In this document: in pieces, positions 17,709 to 26,010 of the stretch
How the letters are laid out: the number at the start of each line of letters is the position of its first letter
How positions within the stretch are numbered: position 1 is the first letter of the stretch
Assembly (NCBI GenBank): GCA_947630805.1
Contig: CANRIV010000002.1
Location: forward strand, 144,448-208,447
DNA: 64,000 nt
From: an uncultured Lachnospiraceae bacterium
Lineage (GTDB): Bacteria > Bacillota > Clostridia > Lachnospirales > Lachnospiraceae
Reading direction: 5' to 3'
Program-made: the position numbers and the translations under genes
The notes under the pieces: model-generated
Database searches by the model: none
Seen by the model: the letters and a program-made list of their open reading frames with translations, nothing else
What the model was told of the DNA's origin: nothing

Positions 17709-17867
17709 TTTATCGCAAAATATCGTAAAGAAATTATCCAATTCATCATTGAAATAGGGGAATTATCTGATAATATTGGTTTAGATACTGCTTTTGATGA
17801 AATAAAGTTGGATTCTATAGAATTTGTTATCATTATTATTGAAGTTGAAACAAATTACAAAATGTAA
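17709..17867 (+). pseudogene. Acyl carrier protein-like fragment
   Basis: The frame 17709-17867 reads like an acyl carrier protein: an N-terminal helix (KEIIQFIIEIG), then DTAFDEIKLDSIEFVIIIIE, where DSI resembles the phosphopantetheine-serine site DSL. It stops at KM shortly after helix II, lacks the last third of an ACP, and has no start codon after the stop at 17706. It lies directly after the second 77-bp repeat and 57 bp before an ABC exporter gene. It is probably a gene damaged at both ends. The call rests on motif shape only. Confidence 0.45.
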
Positions 17868-17924
17868 TTAAAAGTTTGTGTGGGTGAATAAATAGTATGT
17901 ATATAAACTTTTGGGAGGAGATAT

Positions 17925-19940
17925 ATGAAAAAACAAAAGACATATGGGTTTTTAAGTAATTTTATTTATGCGCTAAATATTGAAAAAAAAAGTAATTTAC
18001 GTCTTTTGGCAATTACTTTGATTAAACCAATTGGGGACATCGTCAGAACATTAATGTGGACATATGCCCCTAAATTTATTTTGTCCTTTATAGAAAATGG
18101 TTTGCCTTTGGACAAAATCATAGGTTATACGATTGCAATCTGTATTGTTGCAATGATTTTTGATTTAATCAGTACCACATGTTATAACAGCTTCGAATTT
18201 GAATATCGAAAAACGGAAGGATATGTGGAAAAGAAGAGGATGGATAAAATTTTCCATACGGATTTTAAAAATATGGAATCGCCGGACTTCTTGGATTATG
18301 CACAAAAAGCAAAAACAGCATTAATCAGAGGCAATGGGTTTCATGGCGTTTTATACCAGAGCAGGAATTTTATAGCTCAGGGAACTTTAATGATATTGTC
18401 TGCGGCACTCATTGGGATACAAAATATTATAATGATGATACTTTTCATTATTATTTCTTTTGGTATAGCAAAAATATCAAATTATTTTACAAGTCTTGAT
18501 AAAAAGAAATTTTCAGATGCGATGGCTCCGACATGGCGTAAAATGACTTACCTTGAATCGACTTCTAAAAATTTTGATTTTGCAAAGGATATAAGACTTT
18601 TTCATATGTCAAAAGTTTTTAGAAAACAATTCGATGATGTAAATAATACCTATGCAGATTTAGATATCAAGCATCATAACAGAATGGTTTTGTTTGGTGT
18701 GAGTGTAGAATCAGTATTGCTGATTCAAAAAGTGCTTATGTATGCTTGGCTTGTCTATAACGTAATATCAGGAAATTATCAAATATCAGATTTTGTTCTT
18801 TATGTTGGATTAGTATCTACATTTCATGACTCTGTAGGATATGTAAATTGGATTTATTCCAGCATAAGAGGCAACTGCTTAATGATTAATGATTATAGAA
18901 ATTTTGTGGATTGGCAGGAAGATAAAGAAACTGCCGATGAAACAGATGGACATATCACAGATATTAGTCTTGATAAGTTTGAATTCCAGTTTGAGAATGT
19001 AAGTTTTAAATATCCGGGACACGATAATTACGTTTTAAAGCATGTTAATCTTACTATTAATAATGGAACAAAACTTGCGATTGTAGGTGTCAATGGAGCG
19101 GGAAAATCTACTTTTATAAAACTTATGATGAAATTGTATGAGCCAAATGAAGGCAGAATACTTTTAAATGGAATTGACATAAAAGAGTATAATCGGGAAG
19201 AATATTTTAAATTATTCTCTCCAGTGTTTCAGAATATAGAATGTTTTGCAATGCCGATATTCCAGAATGTTTCTTTTGCCAAAGAGGAAGATACAGATAT
19301 GGATAAAGTAAATGCTGTATTGGAACAAAGCGGATTAAAAGAAAAAGTTGATTCCTATGAAAAAGGTATACATACGAATTTATTAAAGATTTTTGATAAA
19401 GAAGGCATTGATTTATCCGGCGGGGAAAAACAGAGACTCGCTATGGCGAGAGCTTTATATAAAGGTGGAGATATTGTTATTTTAGACGAGCCGACGGCTG
19501 CTCTGGATGCTTTGGCAGAAGACAAAATGTATCGGGAATTTGAAAAGATGATACAGGGAAAAACAGCGCTATTTATCTCACACAGGCTGGGAAGCACCAG
19601 ATTTTGCGATAAGATTGCAATGTTTGAGGATGGAGTGGTTGTGGAAGAAGGGACCCATGATGAACTGATGGCTAGGAATGGAAAATATGCCTATATGTTC
19701 CGAATTCAGTCCCAGTATTATGAGGGAGACGCCAAATGCGACAGCATTTCTAAAATGGCGTCGACCGATGTGCCGCCGAGCGAAGAGAGGGGGCGTTACA
19801 AAGATGAGGTAGACGCCAAATGCGACAGCATTTCTAAAATGGCGTCGACCGATGTGCCGCCGAGCGAAGAGAGGGGGCGTTACAAAGATAAGGGAGACGC
19901 CAAATGCGACAGTAGGGGAGGACAAGATGATGAAAAATAG
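17925..19940 (+). CDS. ABC exporter half-transporter with repeat-extended C-terminus (pair 1, subunit A)
   Basis: A 671-residue fused permease-ATPase. A six-helix membrane domain spans about residues 25-320. The nucleotide-binding domain has Walker A GVNGAGKST near 388, signature LSGGEKQ near 496, Walker B IVILDEPTAALD near 518 and an H-loop histidine in FISHRL. Its paralogue at 34574 ends 10-11 residues after the QSxYY motif, but this protein continues for about 70 residues of 28-residue tandem repeats containing KMASTDVPPSEERGRYKD. The start follows GGGAGGAG. It overlaps the next exporter gene by 11 bp, so they probably form a heterodimer. The substrate (drug, peptide or lipid) cannot be read from sequence. 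Confidence 0.88.
   Translation: MKKQKTYGFLSNFIYALNIEKKSNLRLLAITLIKPIGDIVRTLMWTYAPKFILSFIENGLPLDKIIGYTIAICIVAMIFDLISTTCYNSFEFEYRKTEGYVEKKRMDKIFHTDFKNMESPDFLDYAQKAKTALIRGNGFHGVLYQSRNFIAQGTLMILSAALIGIQNIIMMILFIIISFGIAKISNYFTSLDKKKFSDAMAPTWRKMTYLESTSKNFDFAKDIRLFHMSKVFRKQFDDVNNTYADLDIKHHNRMVLFGVSVESVLLIQKVLMYAWLVYNVISGNYQISDFVLYVGLVSTFHDSVGYVNWIYSSIRGNCLMINDYRNFVDWQEDKETADETDGHITDISLDKFEFQFENVSFKYPGHDNYVLKHVNLTINNGTKLAIVGVNGAGKSTFIKLMMKLYEPNEGRILLNGIDIKEYNREEYFKLFSPVFQNIECFAMPIFQNVSFAKEEDTDMDKVNAVLEQSGLKEKVDSYEKGIHTNLLKIFDKEGIDLSGGEKQRLAMARALYKGGDIVILDEPTAALDALAEDKMYREFEKMIQGKTALFISHRLGSTRFCDKIAMFEDGVVVEEGTHDELMARNGKYAYMFRIQSQYYEGDAKCDSISKMASTDVPPSEERGRYKDEVDAKCDSISKMASTDVPPSEERGRYKDKGDAKCDSRGGQDDEK
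19728..19912. repeat. 84-bp tandem repeat with nested palindromes, in-frame in the ABC exporter gene
   Basis: Two full 84-bp units (19728-19811, 19812-19895) and a third start of 17 bp (19896-19912). Each unit contains nested inverted repeats: GACGCC/GGCGTC outside and AAATGC-GACA-GCATTT inside. The block is much more GC-rich than its surroundings and is open in several frames on both strands. 84 is a multiple of three, so the exporter frame is kept. Confidence 0.92.
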
Positions 19941-21726
19941 AAAAGATATCATTCGTTGCTTGAAATTCTTTGGAAAATTTGCTTGGAAGACCAACAAAAA
20001 TTATTTTTTATTACTTACTATAAGTATCATTATAAATTCTATTTCACCATTTATTTCTATTGTTGGCTCGAGATACTTAATTGACGAAATAGCGGAGCCA
20101 TCGAAAAGAAATTTAGGAGTAGTGATTTTTTGGATTGCATTTATATGTCTTGGCATCTTTATAAGTCAAATTATAAAGAAAATTACTGATGAGCATATTG
20201 GAAATATATGTGCCAGGTACGATAGGGCGTTAAAAACCAATTTATGTATGAACTGCATCAATATGAAATTTAAATATACTGAAGATACAGATGTGTTAGA
20301 CACGATAAAGAACGCTGAAAGAGCGCTGAATGAAACCGGACAGGTAAATGGTCTTATTACATCTTTATCAAATATCATTTCAAATGTTTTCGTTGCATTG
20401 GGAGTAGTGACTTTAGTTTGTACTAGAATTCCCTGGTTATTGATTCCGGTCATTATTTCTTTTGCTGCAAATTCTTTTATAACTTCCAGAGTCAATAAAG
20501 GAAGACGAGACTTTTTTGACGATATGAGCCATATAGAAAGAGGCAGTTCCTATTATAATACGGAACTACAAGAGCCAAGATATGGAAAAGATATTCGTTT
20601 ATATGAAGCATCACAAATTTTTGAAAATAAATATGATGAATATGTTGATAAAACCTACAGAACAAGTAAAAAATATCATACCAGATTTAATAAATATTGG
20701 TCATTAGATTCCGTATTATATACTATTTGCGACAGTGCAATATATATACTATTGGCTGTGAATATTTTCAAAAAGGTTATTACGATTGGTGAATTTTCAA
20801 GCTTATTCCAAGCCACCTCCAGATTTAGCGGAGCGATAAGACAAATTGTAAATTCTTATTTAGAAGTAACGTATACTGCATCGGTATTAAAGTACTACAT
20901 TGATTTTGTTGAAGATTTTAATGGCGAAAACAACAGATTGCCGGACTTGATTGATAACGAAGAAAAAGTGACAGAACAAGCCTGTGAAATTGAATTCAAA
21001 AATGTCAGCTTTAAATATCCAAATACAGATAGGTACATATTAAACAATATATCTGTAAAAGTTAAGGCTGGTGAACATATGGCAATTGTAGGTCAAAATG
21101 GTGCAGGTAAAACTACATTTATTAAACTTCTTTGTCATTTATATGACAATTATGAAGGTAAAATTTTGATAAATGGGAAAGAAGCCGGAGAATATAACTT
21201 TGTAGAATATATGAGAATGTTATCCGTTGTGTTTCAGGATTTTAGACTTTTTGCTTTTACGCTCAAAGAAAATGTAACTGCATTTGATGAGAAAAATATT
21301 GACCTAAAAGAAATATATAAGATTGCAGGGATTGACCAATGGATTGAAAGTCTTGATGAAGAAGACCAGACATATATTTATAAGATGTTTGTGGAAAATG
21401 GGATTGAGCCATCTGGCGGTGAAGGTCAAAAACTTGCCATTGCCAGAGCATTGTATAAAAATGCTCCAATTGTAGTATTGGATGAACCAACAGCTGCTCT
21501 TGATCCGATTTCTGAATATGAGATTTATAAAAACTTTGATCAATTGGTACATGGTAAAACGGCAATATATATTTCACACAGATTATCTTCCTGTAGATTC
21601 TGTGACAGAATTATTGTATTTAATAATGGTTTGATTGAAGAAGAGGGAAACCATGAGGAATTAATGAAAAATACCAGTGGCTTATACTATCATATGTATA
21701 GCACACAGGCGAAGCATTATAAGTAA
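19930..21726 (+). CDS. ABC exporter half-transporter (pair 1, subunit B)
   Basis: A 598-residue permease-ATPase partner of the previous gene. Membrane domain about residues 20-310; Walker A GQNGAGKTT near 387; Walker B IVVLDEPTAALD. The signature reads PSGGEGQ, not LSGGQ, and the same change is present in the paralogue at 36387, so the subunit carries a slightly degenerate ABC signature, a common mark of heterodimeric exporters. The start at 19930 is chosen from GGAGG 8 bp upstream and from alignment with the paralogue; ATG 19927 is adjacent. The frame also runs upstream into the 84-bp repeats. Confidence 0.88.
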   Translation: MKNRKDIIRCLKFFGKFAWKTNKNYFLLLTISIIINSISPFISIVGSRYLIDEIAEPSKRNLGVVIFWIAFICLGIFISQIIKKITDEHIGNICARYDRALKTNLCMNCINMKFKYTEDTDVLDTIKNAERALNETGQVNGLITSLSNIISNVFVALGVVTLVCTRIPWLLIPVIISFAANSFITSRVNKGRRDFFDDMSHIERGSSYYNTELQEPRYGKDIRLYEASQIFENKYDEYVDKTYRTSKKYHTRFNKYWSLDSVLYTICDSAIYILLAVNIFKKVITIGEFSSLFQATSRFSGAIRQIVNSYLEVTYTASVLKYYIDFVEDFNGENNRLPDLIDNEEKVTEQACEIEFKNVSFKYPNTDRYILNNISVKVKAGEHMAIVGQNGAGKTTFIKLLCHLYDNYEGKILINGKEAGEYNFVEYMRMLSVVFQDFRLFAFTLKENVTAFDEKNIDLKEIYKIAGIDQWIESLDEEDQTYIYKMFVENGIEPSGGEGQKLAIARALYKNAPIVVLDEPTAALDPISEYEIYKNFDQLVHGKTAIYISHRLSSCRFCDRIIVFNNGLIEEEGNHEELMKNTSGLYYHMYSTQAKHYK

Positions 21727-21885
21727 TTTATAAAAACATTCATAGGAACAAAATTTTTGTGGAAATACCCTTTTTTACGTTTTGAAAAGAGAAAATGATG
21801 ATTGCAGGAAGTACGGATTTTTAAAAAAATGAAGATTCAAAGGGTACATCAATATAAAATTGCAATAAAAAAAGGAAGTGAAAAT

Positions 21886-22623
21886 ATGCCAAGTTCAATG
21901 GAAGATTACAGAAATATGATAGAACAGCCTTGGGGTAAAATGTTCTATGATATGATTTACAGACAACTACATTTATCCAATAAAAAGAGATTAAAAGTTC
22001 TTGATTACGGCGCAGGTTTCTGTGTGAGCGCAGATTACTATGGAAAACACCATGACGTAACAGCCATAGAGCCGGATACGAAAATGATTCATCTCAGAAT
22101 TGACCACGGAAATTACGAATTGATTTGCGGAAGTTTGGAAAAATTAAAAGCGATGAAAGATAATACATATGACATTATTTTTTGCCATAATGTATTGGAA
22201 TATGTCGAAGATAAAGAAGCGGTGCTGAGTGAACTTTCCAGAGTATTAAAACAGGACGGATTATTGTCTGTGGTTAAGCATAATCTTGGCGGAAGAATTT
22301 TGGCATATGCAGTTTTTGACAATGACCCGGGCGCAGCAATAGAGATTCTTTCCAATGGGGACAATGGAAACAATTTATTTGGCGGCAGACATACCTATTC
22401 CAATCAATATCTGATTGAAGTAAATCAGAACAACGGACTGGTGCTAAACCATATCTATGGAATCAGGACCTTTTTTGGTTTATCCAAAGATTTTGAGGCA
22501 AAGCGTTCCAAAACATGGTATTCTGATATGCTTGAACTGGAAATGAAAGTCTGCGATATGGAGCAATATAAAGGTATTTCGTTTTTTCATCATTTGATAT
22601 TTACAAAAAAGACAGCCGATTAA
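21886..22623 (+). CDS. Class I SAM-dependent methyltransferase
   Basis: A 245-residue protein with motif I VLDYGAGFC near residue 38, an acidic motif II region (DVTAIEPD) and a post-motif stretch IIFCHNVLEYVEDKEAVLSELSRVL typical of this fold. The substrate is unknown. The start at 21886 follows AAAGGAAGTG; the frame is open to 21802 but without a ribosome binding site. It lies 160 bp after the ABC exporter pair. The gap after it (22624-22820) has no intact gene; a 43-codon open stretch without a good start may be a remnant. Confidence 0.82.
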   Translation: MPSSMEDYRNMIEQPWGKMFYDMIYRQLHLSNKKRLKVLDYGAGFCVSADYYGKHHDVTAIEPDTKMIHLRIDHGNYELICGSLEKLKAMKDNTYDIIFCHNVLEYVEDKEAVLSELSRVLKQDGLLSVVKHNLGGRILAYAVFDNDPGAAIEILSNGDNGNNLFGGRHTYSNQYLIEVNQNNGLVLNHIYGIRTFFGLSKDFEAKRSKTWYSDMLELEMKVCDMEQYKGISFFHHLIFTKKTAD

Positions 22624-22820
22624 GAGCAGTCGGATATATTGAGCTTAGATAAGATTTTATGAAATATGAAATGTATTCTCTGATTATCCTGAAAAGAAAA
22701 TTTGCTGTCAAATGATTAAATCCCTATGTGAGGCAGAAAGCAGAACTATGGAAGAATTTTCGAACTGCCAAAGAATGAGAAAAAATACAAAAATATGGAT
22801 TTAGACAGGGGTATACCAAA

Positions 22821-23339
22821 ATGAAATTTTCTTACAAAAGAATTTTAATTATCGGATGTGGAGGAGCTGGGAAAAGCACTCTTGCACAAAAAATAGGAAA
22901 AGCTTTTTCGATACCAGTGATTCATTTGGATAAACTATATTGGCTGCCAGGTTGGGTGCACCGGACCAATGAAGATTTTGAGTGTTTGCTTGAGATAGAA
23001 TTGAAAAAATCTGCATGGATTATTGATGGAAACTATCAACGAACTTTTGCAGAGAGGCTTTTGTATGCAGATTTTTGTATCTTTCTTGATATAGATACTG
23101 AAATATGTTTGAAAAGTGCATATGCCCGGGCAGAAGAATATCATGGCAGAACACGTCCGGATATGACGGAAGGCTGTGAAGAAATTGTCCGCCCGGATTT
23201 TGAGGATTGGATTCGTCATTATCAGGAAAATGCAAGACCTGAAATGATGCGTATTTTAGAAAAAAGTAAAGTCCCTTATCAAATCTTTACAACGAGACAA
23301 GAATCAGAACAGTGGATAAAAGAGTTACAGAGTGTATGA
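22821..23339 (+). CDS. P-loop nucleoside kinase-like protein (FlaR/topology modulation type)
   Basis: A 172-residue protein with N-terminal Walker A GCGGAGKST at residues 11-19 and IPVIHLDKLYWLPGW, the pattern of proteins annotated as DNA topology modulation protein FlaR or adenylate kinase-like. The middle part WIIDGNYQRTFAERL is also typical. It likely phosphorylates a small molecule, but no substrate is established for the family. It stands alone, followed by a very strong hairpin. Confidence 0.8.
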   Translation: MKFSYKRILIIGCGGAGKSTLAQKIGKAFSIPVIHLDKLYWLPGWVHRTNEDFECLLEIELKKSAWIIDGNYQRTFAERLLYADFCIFLDIDTEICLKSAYARAEEYHGRTRPDMTEGCEEIVRPDFEDWIRHYQENARPEMMRILEKSKVPYQIFTTRQESEQWIKELQSV

Positions 23340-23350
23340 GATGAAACAGG

Positions 23351-23404
23351 AAATTATGACCACCCGTTTGACGACATCGCACGTCAAACGGGTGGTCATA
23401 ATTT
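23351..23404. terminator. Strong palindromic terminator
   Basis: A perfect 23-bp stem (23351-23373 with 23382-23404) and an 8-nt loop. The core CCACCCGTTTGACG is GC-rich and the outer pairs are A/T, so the right arm supplies the U-tract on the + strand and the left arm on the - strand. It separates the kinase-like gene from the TetR-controlled operon. Confidence 0.8.
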
Positions 23405-23460
23405 TGTATCAAAGCCCGCTGTTTTAGACAAAAAAATTTAAGAAATTTTTTCTTGGCATA

Positions 23461-23511
23461 TTGACACAGTGTCAGAATAGTATTATACTAATTATACTGA
23501 CACAGTGTCAG
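23461..23511 (+). promoter_or_regulatory. Promoter with two TetR-type operators
   Basis: TTGACA (23461-23466), a 17-bp spacer and TATACT (23484-23489) form a near-consensus promoter. The palindrome TGACACAGTGTCA occurs twice, at 23462-23474 (over the -35) and at 23498-23510 (around the start of transcription), 36 bp apart. The first encoded regulator is a TetR protein, which makes it the likely binder and an autorepressor. Confidence 0.82.
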
Positions 23512-23543
23512 GAAAAATAAACAAGTTTGAAGGCAATGAAACC

Positions 23544-23756
23544 ATGAAGAAAAATGTTGGATCATTACTTGCGCTTTACCCTATGCCGGCAACAGTTAGC
23601 GGTGAAAAATCCGATTATGTTACCTTAAAGGCCGTACTGTTTGAGTTTCCAACTTATCAATATCTGAAAACCGGTGAAGTGATTGACAAGTGCTTTTCCT
23701 TCAAAAAAAGCACCAAAGAAATAAGGAGGTACACCTATGCCGAAAGGATCGCCTGA
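23544..23756 (+). pseudogene. Flavin reductase-like gene with large internal deletion
   Basis: A 70-codon frame. Its N-terminus (MKKNVGSLLALYPMPATV) matches the start of flavoredoxin-like flavin reductases, and what follows (DYVTLKAVLFEFPTYQYLKTGEVIDKC) matches their C-terminus; the FMN-binding middle of roughly 120-130 residues is missing. The junction is in frame. The residual protein cannot bind FMN in the family's way. It is the first frame after the TetR-type promoter and overlaps the tetR start by 20 bp. It may survive only as a leader that carries transcription into the operon. Confidence 0.68.
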
Positions 23757-24357
23757 ACTGACAGAGACCCGCAGGGAGGAGATTATCAATGCCTGCGAAA
23801 AACTGTATCAAACTATGAGCTTTAAGGAAATTACTATAAAAGAGATTGGGAATGTTACCAGCTTTACCCGCACTTCCATTTACAACTATTTTCAGACGAA
23901 AGAAGAAATTTTTTTGGCTCTATTAAAACGGGAATATGAGTTGTGGATTGCCTCTCTGCGAGAAGCGATGGAGCGCACAGAGGTTATGACAAAGGACGAA
24001 TTTGCTGATATGCTTGCCCGGTCTCTGGAGAAACGTGCTCAGCTTTTAAAAATTATGTCTATGAATCATTATGATATGGAAACCGGTAGTCGCCCGGAAC
24101 ATCTTGCAGCGTTTAAGGTTGTGTATGGGGAATCTATCCGTACCGTGATGTCTGCTCTCAATAAATATTTCCCGGATATGGGAGTTTCTGAAAAGCAGGA
24201 TTTTATTTACACATTCTTCCCATTTATGTTCGGTATCTATCCATATACTTTTGTTACAGAGAAACAGCGGACGGCAATGGAAGAAGCAGATGTCAACTAT
24301 GTATTTATGACGATTTATGAGATTACGTTCAACTGCGTGAAAAGATTGTTGGATTAA
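23737..24357 (+). CDS. TetR family transcriptional regulator
   Basis: A 206-residue repressor. The N-terminal helix-turn-helix is visible: ETRREEIINACEKLY, then KEITIKEIGNVTSFTRTSIYNYF (residues about 9-50). The C-terminal ligand domain is unremarkable, close to the TetR_C subgroup seen in Clostridia. The start follows AAGGAGG. It is co-transcribed with the redox genes downstream and is probably the protein that binds the two TGACACAGTGTCA palindromes. The inducer is unknown. Confidence 0.9.
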   Translation: MPKGSPELTETRREEIINACEKLYQTMSFKEITIKEIGNVTSFTRTSIYNYFQTKEEIFLALLKREYELWIASLREAMERTEVMTKDEFADMLARSLEKRAQLLKIMSMNHYDMETGSRPEHLAAFKVVYGESIRTVMSALNKYFPDMGVSEKQDFIYTFFPFMFGIYPYTFVTEKQRTAMEEADVNYVFMTIYEITFNCVKRLLD

Positions 24358-24373
24358 TAAGGAGGTAGAATCA

Positions 24374-24856
24374 ATGAAAAGCAAAATGTTAGTAGCGTAT
24401 TTTAGTGCTAGTGGGACAACGGCGCATGTTGCAAAGGAATTGGCGCAAGCGGCAGACGCAGATTTATATGAAATCAGACCGCAGGTGCCTTATACAAAAG
24501 ATGATTTGAATTGGATGGATAAAAAATCCCGCAGTTCTGTTGAAATGAATGACAAGAGCAGCCGTCCGGAACTGGCAGATAGGGACGCCGATATTGCGGC
24601 ATACGACACAATTCTGTTGGGCTTTCCCATCTGGTGGTATGTAGCGCCAACGATTATCAACAGTTTTCTGGAGAGTTACGATTTCTCTGGGAAGAAGATT
24701 ATTTTATTTGCCACTTCCGGTGGCAGTGGATTCGGAAAGAGTGTGGACGGATTAAAGTCGTCTGTTTCAGCAGATACGACGATTATTGAAGGCAAAATTC
24801 TGAACGGAAAACAATCTGAAGACAGCCTCAGGACTTGGGTTAGGACAGTTCTTTAG
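24374..24856 (+). CDS. Flavodoxin
   Basis: A 160-residue flavodoxin-fold protein. The FMN phosphate loop is KMLVAYFSASGTTAHVA at the N-terminus, and FPIWWYVAPTIINSFLESYDF and FATSGGSGFGKS are the other FMN-contact segments of this flavodoxin_4 type. It likely passes electrons to a reductase of the same operon. It lies 16 bp after tetR. A second, longer copy with a lipoprotein signal is encoded at 26916. Confidence 0.92.
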   Translation: MKSKMLVAYFSASGTTAHVAKELAQAADADLYEIRPQVPYTKDDLNWMDKKSRSSVEMNDKSSRPELADRDADIAAYDTILLGFPIWWYVAPTIINSFLESYDFSGKKIILFATSGGSGFGKSVDGLKSSVSADTTIIEGKILNGKQSEDSLRTWVRTVL

Positions 24857-24867
24857 GAGGTCGTAAT

Positions 24868-25881
24868 ATGAAATATACAAAACTTGGCAAATCTGATTTG
24901 ACAGTTTCCCGCATCTGCATGGGCTGTATGGGTTTTGGCAATGCAGCCACAGGGCAGCACAGTTGGACGGTGGATGAAATGCAGACGAGAGAAATCATCC
25001 GGCACGGTCTGGAGTTGGGGATTAACTTCTATGATACTGCCATTGTCTATCAGAACGGCACCAGCGAGCAATATGTGGGTCAGGCGTTACGGGACTTTGC
25101 AAAACGCGACGACTATGTCATTGCTACGAAATTTACGCCCCGGACCCAGGACGAAATTGAGACAGGTATCAGTGGACAAAAACATATAGAGAATTATCTG
25201 AATCAAAGTCTCAAAAATCTTGGCATGGACTATGTGGATCTCTACATTTATCATATGTGGGATTACCATACCCCGATGGAAGAAATCATGGAGGGACTGC
25301 ACAATGCAGTAAAAGCCGGCAAGACCCGGTATATCGGGATTTCCAACTGCTTTGCGTGGCAGCTCGCCAAAGCAAATTTCTATGCAAGGGAACATGGTCT
25401 GACTGAATTTATATCCATTCAGGGGCACTACAACCTGATTGCCCGTGAGGAGGAACGGGAGATGGCTCCGTTCTGTGTGGATCAAAACATTGCCATGACG
25501 CCTTATAGTGCCTTGGCAGGTGGGCGCCTTTCTAAGCGCCCAACAGAAACTTCCCAGAGGCTTCAGGAGGACACCTATGCTAAATTTAAATATGATGCTA
25601 CGGCGGAGGTAGACGGGAAAATTATTGCGCGGGTGGCCGAGCTGGCGGATAAGCGAGACGTTTCCATGACAGAAATTTCTCTGGCATGGCTTCTTACGAA
25701 AGTAACCGCTCCGGTAGTAGGAGCGACGAAATTTTCTCATGTAGACGGCGCCGTCCGGGCTATCGATTTAGAATTGACGCAGGATGAGACTGACTATCTG
25801 GAGGAACTGTATGTTCCTCATGCTCTAGTCGGTGTTATGGCGCAGAACGGAAAACAGAAAGCCGGAAATGTGGTTTCATAA
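24868..25881 (+). CDS. Aldo/keto reductase
   Basis: A 337-residue NAD(P)H-dependent reductase with an (alpha/beta)8 barrel. The family start KLGKSDLTVSRICMGCMGFG, the catalytic Asp-Tyr segment INFYDTAIVYQNGTSE, the lysine in VIATKF and the histidine in DLYIYHMWD are visible. It lies 11 bp after the flavodoxin gene with GGAGG. In related operons such enzymes act with flavodoxins and cupin-carboxymuconolactone decarboxylase proteins in detoxifying carbonyls or quinones; the substrate here is unknown. Confidence 0.92.
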   Translation: MKYTKLGKSDLTVSRICMGCMGFGNAATGQHSWTVDEMQTREIIRHGLELGINFYDTAIVYQNGTSEQYVGQALRDFAKRDDYVIATKFTPRTQDEIETGISGQKHIENYLNQSLKNLGMDYVDLYIYHMWDYHTPMEEIMEGLHNAVKAGKTRYIGISNCFAWQLAKANFYAREHGLTEFISIQGHYNLIAREEEREMAPFCVDQNIAMTPYSALAGGRLSKRPTETSQRLQEDTYAKFKYDATAEVDGKIIARVAELADKRDVSMTEISLAWLLTKVTAPVVGATKFSHVDGAVRAIDLELTQDETDYLEELYVPHALVGVMAQNGKQKAGNVVS

Positions 25882-25918
25882 TGAGAAAAGCACTGATGCG
25901 TGTTGTTAAAATTTCGGG

Positions 25919-25976
25919 AGCACGAAGCGCGGAGAAATCTGCGCATCCTAGGAATTAAAATATTTTCTGCTCCAAA
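25919..25976. repeat. Intergenic structured palindrome
   Basis: An outer stem GGAGCA/TGCTCC encloses an inner GCGC/GCGC stem, between the reductase and the cupin gene. It is more GC-rich than its surroundings and is followed by a run of A, so it is not a classic terminator. Possibly a dispersed repeat of this genome. Confidence 0.4.
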
Positions 25977-26010
25977 AAAATATATCATTTTATTATAGGA
26001 GGAAATAATC

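Noticed and set aside
19578..19997. A 139-codon - strand frame over the 84-bp repeats
   Set aside because: It repeats RRHFRNAVAFG-type peptides only because the repeat is open in several frames; no start signal is seen.
22640..22802. Open 43-codon stretch before the kinase-like gene
   Set aside because: No ribosome binding site and no family resemblance; mentioned only as a possible remnant.
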